Shown here: in pieces, positions 1 through 6,147 of the stretch
Position numbering within the stretch: position 1 is the stretch's first letter
Layout: each line of letters begins with the position of its first letter
Assembly (NCBI GenBank): GCA_946221045.1
Contig: CAMIIY010000132.1
Span: 1-6,147, forward strand
Source: an uncultured Oceanospirillaceae bacterium
Lineage (GTDB): Bacteria > Pseudomonadota > Gammaproteobacteria > Pseudomonadales > Balneatricaceae
Direction: 5' to 3'
DNA length: 6,147 nt
The notes under the pieces: model-generated
What the model was told of the DNA's origin: nothing
What the model saw: the letters and a program-made list of their open reading frames with translations, nothing else
Database searches by the model: none
Position numbers and translations under genes: made by a program

Positions 1-132
1 CCCCCGGCCATCCTCCAGATTACGCACCCAGCCTTTCAGGCCCAGCCGCTGGGCTTCATCACAGGTACTCTGACGGTACCAGACACCCTGTACCCGTCCA
101 CTGACCCAGACCTGCAAACAAAACTCTGACAT
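1..132 (-). CDS. acyP: Acylphosphatase, N-terminal part (gene runs off the window)
   Basis: Acylphosphatase (EC 3.6.1.7) is a small cytosolic enzyme that hydrolyses acyl phosphates such as acetyl phosphate or carbamoyl phosphate to carboxylate and phosphate. The 44 visible codons, read on the minus strand, carry the family signature: [11 protein letters not shown] at residues 11-21 and GWVRNLEDG at 34-42. R20 matches the catalytic arginine that binds the acyl phosphate, and N38 matches the catalytic asparagine. Family members are about 90 residues long, so roughly half is present and the C-terminal half lies outside the window. The ATG at 132-130 overlaps the stop of the upstream YihY-family gene by one base (TGATG), and an AAAGGA Shine-Dalgarno lies 7 nt upstream. 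Translation is therefore probably coupled to that gene and driven by the same promoter. Identity is secure; the in vivo substrate cannot be read from the sequence. Confidence 0.93.
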   Translation of the reverse strand, partial: MSEFCLQVWVSGRVQGVWYRQSTCDEAQRLGLKGWVRNLEDGRG

Positions 133-1403
133 CAGGATGTCCTTTCAATCTGTTCAGGTGACACAATGACAGCGGTGTCTGATGCTTTCTGACCTGCTTC
201 AAACAGCTGTTCCAGCGACAGTGAAAACTGATCTTCCTTCGCCGCTGACAGACTGTCCAGCCGTCGGTTCAGCTCACGTTGCCAGGGTTGCAGACTGGCT
301 ACATCCATTGCCATGGGCACCGGCCAGGGCAATGCCTGATCCAGCTGGGCAACAGACAACTTGCTCAGGTCCCGGCAGAGCAGGTACTCCCCCTTTTCAC
401 TACGGGTGATAATGCCTGCCTGCTGCAGCAGTACCTGATACTGATCCCAGCGCCCCTGATCCAGCCCGTCAACCTGTTTCAGCAGAATACGGTCTCGCAC
501 AGCCTGGCCTTTCGCCTGCGCTGTCCATAACCGGTGCAGTACATCCAGAATCACAATCAGATGCGGTACTTTGTCCGACTCATCCTCCAGGCGATAGATC
601 GCCAGCGCCCGGGTCAGTTCACAGCCCATCAGGATGATGACCCAGCTGATGAAGATCCACATCAGAAACAGAGGCACCGCTGCAAACGCACCATAGATCA
701 GCTCATAAGAGGGAAACTGAGTGACAAACGCGGCAAAACTGCGCTTGGCGGTTTCAAATAACAGCGCCACCACCACGCCGCCCACCAATGCACTTTTGAA
801 CGGCACCCGACAGTTAGGCACAGCCACATAGAGCAGGGTAAAGGCGGCTGCCGAAAGCAACATCGGCAGTAACGCCAGCAGCCGGGCCCGTCCCACCAGC
901 TCAGTCGCACTGGTAAAAATCGACAGCGAGGCCAGATAGGAGGTCAGCAGTAAACCCAGACCGATCAGTATCGGCCCCAGACTCAGCACTGCCCAGTAAA
1001 GTAAAAAACTGGATAAGCCTTTGCGCGGCTCACTCACACGCCAGACCCGGTTAAACGCAGCTTCGATATTTTTCATCATCATGATGGACGTCACCGCCAG
1101 CACCGCTACACCGATGCCGGTCAGTTTACGGGCCTGACTGGAAAAATCCGCCAGATAGTCCTGCACCACCTGACCGGTGGCCGGCACAAAATTCTGGAAG
1201 ATCCAGCCCTGCAACTCCTGCCCCACATCCTGAAACGACGGGATTGCTGCCAACATGGCATAGGACACTGTCATCAAGGGCACCACCGCGAACAACGTGG
1301 TGTAGGTCAGCGCCGCTGCGTTCAGGACACCTTTGTTGGCAATAAACTGCCGGAACAGATACAACACAAACAGCAGTGAACGGTTATCCAGCAACTTTCT
1401 CAT
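132..1403 (-). CDS. YihY/BrkB-family inner-membrane protein
   Basis: This is an integral membrane protein of the YihY/BrkB family (UPF0761/virulence factor BrkB), 423 residues from the chosen start. About six hydrophobic segments can be seen, near residues 32-54, 95-113, 133-159, 178-196, 205-221 and 240-262. Family landmarks include [14 protein letters not shown] at 30-43, NRVWRV at 118-123, [18 protein letters not shown] at 237-254 and the GCELTRA turn at 260-266. Residues from about 267 to the end are soluble and predicted cytosolic. They make the protein much longer than E. coli YihY (about 290 residues) and resemble the long gammaproteobacterial form. Homologues are often labelled RNase BN, but that activity belongs to the unrelated elaC product; the true function is unsettled. 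An ATG at 1487 is open in the same frame, but the one at 1403 has a strong SD (AAAGGA, 6 nt spacing), gives the usual N-terminus, and lies downstream of the predicted promoter, which covers the upstream alternative. Confidence 0.93.
   Translation of the reverse strand: MRKLLDNRSLLFVLYLFRQFIANKGVLNAAALTYTTLFAVVPLMTVSYAMLAAIPSFQDVGQELQGWIFQNFVPATGQVVQDYLADFSSQARKLTGIGVAVLAVTSIMMMKNIEAAFNRVWRVSEPRKGLSSFLLYWAVLSLGPILIGLGLLLTSYLASLSIFTSATELVGRARLLALLPMLLSAAAFTLLYVAVPNCRVPFKSALVGGVVVALLFETAKRSFAAFVTQFPSYELIYGAFAAVPLFLMWIFISWVIILMGCELTRALAIYRLEDESDKVPHLIVILDVLHRLWTAQAKGQAVRDRILLKQVDGLDQGRWDQYQVLLQQAGIITRSEKGEYLLCRDLSKLSVAQLDQALPWPVPMAMDVASLQPWQRELNRRLDSLSAAKEDQFSLSLEQLFEAGQKASDTAVIVSPEQIERTS
140..145 (-). 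promoter_or_regulatory. Ribosome binding site of acyP
   Basis: On the minus strand this reads AAAGGA, 7 nt before the acyP ATG. It lies inside the last codons of the YihY-family gene, so a terminating ribosome is well placed to restart at acyP. Confidence 0.75.
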
Positions 1404-1409
1404 CGGGCT

Positions 1410-1415
1410 TCCTTT
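1410..1415 (-). promoter_or_regulatory. Ribosome binding site that fixes the start of the YihY-family gene
   Basis: AAAGGA on the minus strand, 6 nt before the ATG at 1403. None of the upstream in-frame ATGs (1487, 1442, 1427) would encode family-like N-terminal sequence, so this site decides the start. Confidence 0.8.
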
Positions 1416-1433
1416 TATCAGATGCATGCGCGG

Positions 1434-1462
1434 TTCCGCCATGGGCCTCAGATGTATACAAT
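1434..1462 (+). promoter_or_regulatory. Possible plus-strand promoter for the arsC-wrbA operon
   Basis: TACAAT at 1457-1462 matches five of six -10 consensus bases. The hexamer 17 nt upstream (TTCCGC, 1434-1439) is a poor -35. If used, the leader before the arsC start would be about 80 nt. The -10 overlaps the -10 of the opposite promoter through the palindrome TGTATACA (1453-1460). A poor alternative -10 is CATAAG at 1532. The operon needs a promoter in this 144-bp gap, but which one is uncertain. Confidence 0.3.
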
Positions 1463-1481
1463 ATCGGTAAATCGCAGTCAG
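1453..1481 (-). promoter_or_regulatory. Sigma70-type promoter for the YihY-family gene and acyP
   Basis: Read on the minus strand, the -35 element is CTGACT (1481-1476; four of six consensus bases) and the -10 is TATACA (1458-1453; four of six). The spacer between them is exactly 17 nt. A transcript would begin near 1446 and have a leader of about 40 nt carrying the SD at 1415-1410. The placement fits the chosen start at 1403 well. It is a prediction from motif and spacing only. Confidence 0.55.
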
Positions 1482-1547
1482 CTCCATTCACCCCTGAACG
1501 TGGACCCGGAGCGTACTACTGCTCTCTTCAGCATAAGTGAAAAACCG

Positions 1548-1898
1548 ATGACTGACATTACCATCTACCATAATCCGCGTTGTTCTAAATCCCGCCAGAC
1601 ACTGGCGCTGCTGGAAGAACAGGGCATTACTCCAACGGTACGCAAATATCTGGAAGATGTGCCTACAGCGGCCGAACTGAAAGAAATCACCGGTTTACTG
1701 GGTATCAGCCCACGTGGGCTGCTGCGTACCAAAGAAGCTGAATACAGCGAGCTGGGACTGAAGGATCCTGCCCTGACCGACGATCAGATCATTGCCGCCA
1801 TGGTAAGCTGCCCCAAACTGATCGAGCGACCTATCGTGATCAAAGCCGGGCAGGCCCGGATTGGCCGCCCACCTGAAGCCGTACTGGATATTCTCTAA
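1548..1898 (+). CDS. ArsC/YfgD-family thiol-dependent (arsenate) reductase
   Basis: A 116-residue member of the thioredoxin-fold ArsC family in its glutaredoxin-dependent branch. Such enzymes reduce arsenate to arsenite through a cysteine-arsenate adduct resolved by glutathione/glutaredoxin. The motif HNPRCSKSR at residues 8-16 places the nucleophile at C12. R60 (LLRTK), R94 (IERPI) and R107 (IGRPP) match, number for number, the three arginines that bind the oxyanion in plasmid R773 ArsC. It is shorter than R773 ArsC (141 residues) and has the length of chromosomal YfgD-type proteins, whose arsenate activity is often unproven. No arsR, arsB or acr3 lies nearby, so a housekeeping role is likely. 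The ATG at 1548 is chosen because the family begins a few residues before HNP and the 42 upstream in-frame residues look non-coding. The SD is weak (AGTGA). The gene ends directly against wrbA. Confidence 0.9.
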   Translation: MTDITIYHNPRCSKSRQTLALLEEQGITPTVRKYLEDVPTAAELKEITGLLGISPRGLLRTKEAEYSELGLKDPALTDDQIIAAMVSCPKLIERPIVIKAGQARIGRPPEAVLDIL

Positions 1899-2501
<603 letters not shown>

Positions 2502-2514
2502 AAGACCAACGACT

Positions 2515-2955
2515 TTGAAACCCTATATTCCCGACGATCATGACTATCAGAGTAAAGCCCGCCTTGGGCGTGTGGTGGTTGTAACCTCGTACATGCTGTT
2601 ACTGTTCTGGTTCACCCTCTGGCACCTCTATCTTGGCCCCGCCCCCACGGCGAACCCCTGGGTGATCTGGTTGGTACATATGGTGCCGTTTCTGTTGTTT
2701 GCACCCACCATTATCAGCGGCAACCCCAGAGGGCATGCCTGGTTCTGCTTTTTCCTGCTGCTGTTTTTCATCCAGGCGGTACTGAGCGCCAGTAACCCCA
2801 ATACAGCCAGTTACGGCCTCGGTTACGCACTGCTGATCAGCGTACTTTTCAGCAGCGCCATGATGTATGCGCGCTGGCAAAGCCGGTATATGAAACAACA
2901 GGCCCACAAGATGGCTCAATCCGGCACTGGCGACGATGACCGCGCTGCCGGCTGA
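2515..2955 (+). CDS. DUF2069 small inner-membrane protein
   Basis: A 146-residue protein of unknown function with four predicted membrane helices, near residues 18-39, 48-67, 75-91 and 101-119. The short N-terminus and the basic C-terminal tail (RWQSRYMKQQAHK) suggest that both ends are cytosolic. The segments ANPWVIWLVHMVPFLLF (46-62) and GNPRGHAWFCFFLLLFF (69-85) look like the DUF2069 family, which commonly follows wrbA in Pseudomonas. The start is taken as TTG at 2515, 13 nt after the wrbA stop, because the next in-frame ATG (residue 27) would cut into the first helix. The SD is poor (AAAGA). The 3' end overlaps the next gene by 20 nt. No catalytic residues are recognisable. Confidence 0.82.
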   Translation: MKPYIPDDHDYQSKARLGRVVVVTSYMLLLFWFTLWHLYLGPAPTANPWVIWLVHMVPFLLFAPTIISGNPRGHAWFCFFLLLFFIQAVLSASNPNTASYGLGYALLISVLFSSAMMYARWQSRYMKQQAHKMAQSGTGDDDRAAG

Positions 2956-4615
2956 CCCTAAAAAGTATCTGGCACAGCTGCGCAGTCATTTTCCTGTGCT
3001 CAACCAGCGTGTTCGTCAACACCCGCTGGTGTATCTGGATAATGCAGCGACCACCCAAAAACCGGACGCCGTTATCAGGGCTGTGGAACAGTTCTACCGA
3101 CACAATAACGCCAATGTGCATCGTGCCAGCCATCACCTGAGCGCACAGGCCACTCACTATTTTGAACAGGCCCGCAAAGACGTCGCACGCTATCTGAATG
3201 CGTCCAGCTCCCATGAAATTATCTGGACCCGTGGCACCACAGAAGGCATCAATCTGGTGGCCAACAGTTGGGGACAACGGTTACTGCCCGGTGATGAAAT
3301 CCTGCTCAGCACGCTGGAGCATCATGCCAATATTGTACCCTGGCAGCTGCTCGCTCAGCGCACCGGTGCGTGCATCAAAATCATTCCACTGCAGACGTCG
3401 GGCGATCTGGACCTGACAGCCTATAAAGCACAGCTGACTGATCGTACCCGCCTGGTGGCTGTTACCCATGTATCCAATGCACTCGGCACCATCAATCCCC
3501 TTGAACAGATAATTGCCCTCGCCCATCAGGCCGGTGCGCTGGTACTGGTGGACGGTGCACAGGCTATGCCTCATCTGAAAGTTGATCTGCAAACGCTGGA
3601 CGCCGACTTTTATCTGTTTTCCGGCCATAAGGTCTTTGGCCCCACAGGTATTGGCGTACTTTGGGCCAAACAGCGTCTTCTTGAGGAGATGCCCCCCTGG
3701 CAGGCCGGAGGTGAAATGATCACCCAGGTCAGCTTCACCGAGAGCCAGTTCCAGCCACCGCCCTTTCGTTTTGAAGCCGGCACTCCCAACATCGCCGGTG
3801 CTATCGGGCTGGCAGCGGGTCTGAACTGGCTGGCAGATCAGCCTCATGCCCTGCTGGCAGCCCATGAACAGGCCCTGCTACAACAGGCACTAAGCGGGAT
3901 TGAGCAGATTAAAGGACTGACCCGTATTGGCCAGCCGGACCAGGCGGTGAGTCTGGTTTCATTCACCGTGAACCAGCAGCATCAGCAGGATATTGGTATC
4001 CTGTTGGACCAGCAGGGCATTGCGGTACGCAGCGGCCACCATTGTGCCATGCCACTGATGCAGACACTGGGGCTGAGCGGCACCACCCGGGCATCCTTTG
4101 CTTTTTATAACACCGCAGCAGAAGTGGATCTGTTCCTCACTGCGCTGGAGCAGATCTGCCACCCGGTACAGTCATCAGGTCAGCAGATAACAGATGCACC
4201 CGAGGTCGCTCTTTACACCCAGCTCAAAGCGCAACCGGACTGGAACAGCCGTTATCGGTTGCTGCTTCTGGCCGGGAAAAAGCTGCCACCGCTGCCGGAG
4301 ACAGACAAAACAGACCAGAACCGGGTCTCCGGCTGTGAAAGTCATACCTGGCTCGTATGCCGGTCTGACTCAAGTGACGCAATAGTGTTTCAAGCCGACT
4401 CCGAGGCCCGGATTATTCGCGGACTGATTGCCCTGCTGCATGAGCGTTTTAACGGGCAATCCGCCCAGTCGATTATTGATACTGATATTGATACCCTGTT
4501 CCATTCGCTGGGCCTTGAGCAACACCTCAGTCCCTCCCGCAGCAATGGATTTCATGCCTTAATCGAAGGCATTAAACATCTGGCTCAGGCCAGTGTTCAG
4601 CAGGCCAACCCCTAA
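2936..4615 (+). CDS. Fused cysteine desulfurase-sulfur acceptor (SufS-SufE)
   Basis: One 559-residue chain joins two proteins that are normally separate. Residues 1 to about 408 are a group II (SufS-type) PLP cysteine desulfurase that turns L-cysteine into alanine and an enzyme persulfide. Visible are LDNAATT (34-40), the EHHANIVPW segment (128-136), the PLP lysine K232 in FSGHKVFGPTGIG, FEAGTPN (279-285) and the catalytic C370 in RSGHHCAMPLM. After a short polar linker (about 409-424), residues about 425-552 are a SufE domain. It has VSGCESHTWLV with acceptor C467 (E. coli SufE C51) and the C-terminal QHLSPSRSNG (529-538). E. coli SufS (406) plus SufE (138) nearly equals this length, so both domains look complete. 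SufS/CsdA comparison by eye favours SufS. No sufBCD scaffold gene lies in the window. The ATG at 2936 sits inside the preceding gene; the SD is weak, which suggests coupling. The fusion is seen directly; relay from C370 to C467 is inferred from the E. coli proteins. Confidence 0.93.
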   Translation: MTALPADPKKYLAQLRSHFPVLNQRVRQHPLVYLDNAATTQKPDAVIRAVEQFYRHNNANVHRASHHLSAQATHYFEQARKDVARYLNASSSHEIIWTRGTTEGINLVANSWGQRLLPGDEILLSTLEHHANIVPWQLLAQRTGACIKIIPLQTSGDLDLTAYKAQLTDRTRLVAVTHVSNALGTINPLEQIIALAHQAGALVLVDGAQAMPHLKVDLQTLDADFYLFSGHKVFGPTGIGVLWAKQRLLEEMPPWQAGGEMITQVSFTESQFQPPPFRFEAGTPNIAGAIGLAAGLNWLADQPHALLAAHEQALLQQALSGIEQIKGLTRIGQPDQAVSLVSFTVNQQHQQDIGILLDQQGIAVRSGHHCAMPLMQTLGLSGTTRASFAFYNTAAEVDLFLTALEQICHPVQSSGQQITDAPEVALYTQLKAQPDWNSRYRLLLLAGKKLPPLPETDKTDQNRVSGCESHTWLVCRSDSSDAIVFQADSEARIIRGLIALLHERFNGQSAQSIIDTDIDTLFHSLGLEQHLSPSRSNGFHALIEGIKHLAQASVQQANP

Positions 4616-4626
4616 CTGGAGAGCGC

Positions 4627-5097
4627 ATGAGCAATTTCACCGATGTTTCCTATCTGAACAGCGTTTTTGGCAACCCACGAGGCCAACAGGACGCGCCGGA
4701 CTGGAAAAAAGCGAGCAAGCAGTTACACCTGATTCAGGAAGAGCTGGCAGAACTGGTTGAGGGCATTGAAAACCATGACGTACAGGAAGTACGCGATGCC
4801 ATTGCCGATGTGCTGGTAACCACCTACGGCATGGCACATATACTCGGCATTGATGCCGATGAAGATATGGCAGCCGTTCAGGCAAGCAATCTGTCAAAAC
4901 TCTGTAAAACAACGTCAGAAGTTGAAGAGACCATCCGTTTTTATGAACAGGAAAAAGGCCTGCAGGTCTATTCCGGCGGAGAACTGCCCGAAGCCTATAT
5001 AAAATCAGCCTGTGACCAGACCGGTTCCGATGGCAAATTCTATCCGGCGCATAAATTTCTCAAGTCCATTAACTGGCATGAGCCAAAATTCCGTTAA
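4627..5097 (+). CDS. MazG-like nucleoside triphosphate pyrophosphohydrolase
   Basis: A 156-residue cytosolic protein of the all-alpha NTP pyrophosphatase (MazG/phosphoribosyl-ATP pyrophosphohydrolase-like) superfamily. These enzymes cleave (d)NTPs to the monophosphate and pyrophosphate. The metal-binding pattern is visible as EELAE (38-42), with E38, E39 and E42, followed by EVRDAIAD (54-61), with E54, D57 and D61. ASNLSKLCK (86-94) also resembles relatives of this group. The catalytic helices take up residues about 25-105; the tail (about 106-156) ends in GKFYPAHKFLKS (136-147) and probably closes over the substrate. The ATG has a good SD (GGAG at 4618-4621, 5 nt spacing). The gene starts 11 nt after the SufS-SufE stop and is probably the last gene of the operon. 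Substrate cannot be told; house-cleaning of modified nucleotides or dUTP/dCTP turnover is possible. Confidence 0.82.
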   Translation: MSNFTDVSYLNSVFGNPRGQQDAPDWKKASKQLHLIQEELAELVEGIENHDVQEVRDAIADVLVTTYGMAHILGIDADEDMAAVQASNLSKLCKTTSEVEETIRFYEQEKGLQVYSGGELPEAYIKSACDQTGSDGKFYPAHKFLKSINWHEPKFR

Positions 5098-5157
5098 AGC
5101 ACGCCCGGCACAGGCCGAAGCATTAAGGATTAACACCCATCTTGGAAGCCCCCGGCT

Positions 5158-5185
5158 TTGCGTCAGGGGAAATATGCCTTAGACT
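5158..5185 (+). promoter_or_regulatory. Weak candidate promoter for the exported-protein gene
   Basis: TTGCGT (three of six -35 consensus bases) and TAGACT (four of six -10 bases) are separated by 16 nt. A start near 5192 would give a leader of about 27 nt containing the ribosome binding site. The gap length and the strong terminator after the gene suggest independent transcription, but the motif itself is weak. Confidence 0.25.
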
Positions 5186-5198
5186 GCAGAAAGGCTGC

Positions 5199-5210
5199 AA
5201 AGGAAAAGGA
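5199..5210 (+). promoter_or_regulatory. Tandem Shine-Dalgarno of the exported-protein gene
   Basis: AAAGGA and AAAAGGA run back to back; the second ends 8 nt before the ATG at 5219. This is the most purine-rich ribosome binding site in the window and suggests efficient translation. Confidence 0.65.
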
Positions 5211-5218
5211 ATACAACG

Positions 5219-5605
5219 ATGCGCAACTCCACACTGTTGGCTCTGGCTTTCGGATTAACACTCCCCCTGACGGCAATGGCCGACATGCTCAGTTACACAT
5301 GCAGTTACACCGAGGCCAGTTATACGGCCCCTTTCCAGTCTTCCACTTCCATCCGGAAGTGCCCGGAAGGCAAATGTACCTATGCCATCCGCATTGATGG
5401 CAGTTACGGCAGTGTCAACGGTGTCAGCGGTTTCTCCGTTAGCAACAGCGAACAGGGCATCACCCTGCAGCGTACGGCAAAAGACCCGGTCATGGGTGGC
5501 ATGGATACAACCGTGATTACCATCACTAAATCCGATATGAGCTTTGAGAGCCGTAAAACTACAACCCCTTCCGTCACATTGACCACCCGGGGACAGTGCC
5601 AATAA
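5219..5605 (+). CDS. Small exported protein of unknown family, four cysteines
   Basis: I do not recognise this 128-residue protein. Residues 1-21 form a Sec signal peptide: a short basic start (MRNS), a hydrophobic core (LLALAFGLTLPL) and an AMA cleavage site before D22. There is no lipobox cysteine, so the mature form of about 107 residues should be soluble in the periplasm or secreted. The mature part holds four cysteines, C28, C48, C53 and C127, enough for two disulfides, possibly tying the C-terminus back to the N-terminal region. It is rich in Ser, Thr and Tyr, with alternating polar and hydrophobic residues that suggest beta strands, and SYT occurs three times near the mature N-terminus (25-27, 29-31, 34-36). 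The ATG is fixed by the signal peptide and the strong SD. It is flanked by a 121-bp gap and a terminator, so it is probably monocistronic. It is a real gene by all these signs; no function is proposed. Confidence 0.82.
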   Translation: MRNSTLLALAFGLTLPLTAMADMLSYTCSYTEASYTAPFQSSTSIRKCPEGKCTYAIRIDGSYGSVNGVSGFSVSNSEQGITLQRTAKDPVMGGMDTTVITITKSDMSFESRKTTTPSVTLTTRGQCQ

Positions 5606-5618
5606 GCTTGTTCTGACC

Positions 5619-5644
5619 ACAGGGCAGATGACCTGCCCTGTTTT
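5619..5644 (+). terminator. Rho-independent terminator after the exported-protein gene
   Basis: A perfect 9-bp stem, ACAGGGCAG (5619-5627) with CTGCCCTGT (5633-5641), has a 5-nt loop (ATGAC) and is followed by a TTTT run (5641-5644). It begins 14 nt after the stop of the exported-protein gene. The opposite strand has no T-run downstream of the hairpin, so it works for plus-strand transcripts only. Confidence 0.85.
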
Positions 5645-5668
5645 ACCTGCCTTAAACGACTGTACTGC

Positions 5669-6147
5669 ATGAATCTCAATGATATCCGACTGTTTATTCA
5701 TGTCATTGAACAAAACAGTTTTACAGCGGCCGCTGAACAGTTAAACCTGCAAAAATCCACCATCAGTCGGCGCATTGCGCAACTGGAGGATGAATTAGGT
5801 GTGCGGCTGTTGCAACGCACGACCCGCAAACTCAGCCTCACTGAAGAGGGACATGACCTCTACCAGCGCTGCTTACCCCTGTTCAATGAGCTCTCCCACA
5901 TCACGGATCAGGTGGCGGCCAGACGGCACGAGCCCAAAGGGCGACTCAGAATTACCATGCCGCCGGAAATGGGCATCTTTATCATGAACGATGTGATCGG
6001 CTCGTTTATGGAACAGCATCCCGGAATTCAACTGGATGTTGAACTGAGCGCACGTCTGGTGGATCTGGTAGAAGAAGGCATCGACCTTGCCCCGCGCGTT
6101 GGTGAGCTGGTGGATTCCAGTCTGATCGGCCGCAAGCTGGCAGAATC
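5669..6147 (+). CDS. LysR-family transcriptional regulator, N-terminal part (gene runs off the window)
   Basis: The open frame from ATG 5669 continues past the window end, giving 159 complete codons of an expected total near 300. Residues about 1-60 are the LysR winged helix-turn-helix: NDIRLFIHVIEQNSFTAAAE (4-23), the recognition helix region LQKSTISRRIAQLEDELG (27-44), then RLLQRTTRKLSLTEEG (46-61). A linker helix follows. GRLRITMPPEMG (91-102) opens the periplasmic-binding-like effector domain, with DVIGSFMEQHPGIQLDVEL (108-126) and GIDLAPRVGEL (137-147) typical of the AaeR/DhcR-like group that includes many paralogues of unknown ligand. The usual IR/VR in the DLAxR position is PR here. 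The start is the family-standard one, but no SD is visible before it, and only 24 nt separate it from the terminator run. The target genes are not identifiable; it does not face a divergent partner. Confidence 0.92.
   Translation, partial: MNLNDIRLFIHVIEQNSFTAAAEQLNLQKSTISRRIAQLEDELGVRLLQRTTRKLSLTEEGHDLYQRCLPLFNELSHITDQVAARRHEPKGRLRITMPPEMGIFIMNDVIGSFMEQHPGIQLDVELSARLVDLVEEGIDLAPRVGELVDSSLIGRKLAE

Larger units (their letters stand above)
5098..5218 (+). other. Intergenic region upstream of the exported-protein gene
   Basis: These 121 bp separate the MazG-like gene from the secreted-protein gene. They contain a short hairpin, AAGCC-CCC-GGCTT (5146-5158), with no proper U-tract, which is at best a weak terminator. 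TTGCGT (5158-5163) and TAGACT (5180-5185), 16 nt apart, are a weak promoter-like pair. A small stem TGCAG/CTGCA (5185-5199) precedes the ribosome binding site. Nothing coding is supported here. Confidence 0.5.

Noticed and set aside
1404..1487. 28-residue N-terminal extension of the YihY-family protein from the ATG at 1487
   Set aside because: It would run through the predicted promoter, is unlike family N-termini, and the ATG at 1403 has a much better SD.
1422..1547. 42-residue N-terminal extension of the ArsC-like protein
   Set aside because: It overlaps the divergent promoter region, and ArsC-fold proteins begin just before the HNP-x-C motif.
1548..1898. Arsenic resistance operon
   Set aside because: Only an ArsC-fold gene is present; there is no arsR, arsB or acr3, and the gene has the length and context of the housekeeping YfgD type.
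2849..3277. 142-codon minus-strand open frame
   Set aside because: It covers the DUF2069/SufS-SufE junction, both parts of which are explained by well-supported plus-strand genes.
3281..3865. 194-codon open frame on the minus strand
   Set aside because: It lies entirely opposite the conserved desulfurase domain, has no recognisable protein features or SD, and is a shadow of that gene.
4468..4495. Direct repeat of ATTGATAC-like units in the SufE domain
   Set aside because: It encodes the IIDTDIDTLF segment expected in SufE (E. coli has a similar IVNFDVRPWF), so it is coding similarity and not a repeat element.
2936..5097. MazG/MazF-type toxin-antitoxin or a phage-defence system
   Set aside because: There is no toxin gene beside the MazG-like protein, and the adjacent genes are housekeeping metabolic families.
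5144..5163. Hairpin AAGCC-CCC-GGCTT as a terminator for the five-gene operon
   Set aside because: The stem is only 5-6 bp, the loop is tight, and the following bases are TGCGTC rather than a T-run, so it is not convincing.
5255..5713. 152-codon minus-strand open frame across the exported-protein gene
   Set aside because: The plus-strand frame has a signal peptide, a strong SD and a terminator; the antisense frame crosses the terminator and the LysR start and has no domain features.

Overview
The window looks like ordinary chromosomal DNA from a gammaproteobacterium. By eye it is moderately GC-rich, probably in the mid-50s percent. The gene content and order (acylphosphatase, YihY-type membrane protein, then divergently an ArsC-like reductase, WrbA and a DUF2069 membrane protein) match from memory a block known in Pseudomonas (the P. 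aeruginosa PA0948-PA0954 neighbourhood). The WrbA sequence is also strongly Pseudomonas-like. A marine relative of the Pseudomonadales/Oceanospirillales is my best guess, but this is inference. I see no insertion sequence, phage gene, CRISPR array, tRNA or rRNA.

Layout. On the minus strand, 1403 down to 1 holds a two-gene operon: a YihY/BrkB-family inner-membrane protein, then an acylphosphatase (acyP) cut off by the window edge. The two genes overlap by one base (TGATG). The 144-bp gap at 1404-1547 is a divergent promoter region with a good sigma70-type promoter for the minus-strand operon. From 1548 to 5097 on the plus strand lie five tightly packed genes: arsC/yfgD-like reductase, wrbA, a DUF2069 membrane protein, a fused SufS-SufE cysteine desulfurase/sulfur acceptor, and a MazG-like pyrophosphohydrolase. 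Their spacings are 0 bp, 13 bp, a 20-bp overlap and 11 bp, so they very probably form one transcript.

A 121-bp gap then leads to a small exported protein of unknown family (5219-5605). It has a clear signal peptide and four cysteines in the mature part, and it is followed by a strong Rho-independent terminator (5619-5644). The window ends inside a LysR-type regulator that starts at 5669.

How the genes may work together. ArsC-like protein (thiol-dependent oxyanion reductase fold), WrbA (two-electron quinone reduction), SufS-SufE (persulfide sulfur mobilisation for Fe-S clusters) and a MazG-like NTP pyrophosphatase (possible nucleotide-pool cleaning) all fit a housekeeping or stress theme around thiol and redox damage. 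The shared operon is visible in the sequence; the shared theme is inference. The most notable feature is the single-chain SufS-SufE, which carries both sulfur-relay cysteines (C370 and C467) in one polypeptide and sits in a cluster that in Pseudomonas, as far as I recall, does not contain it.
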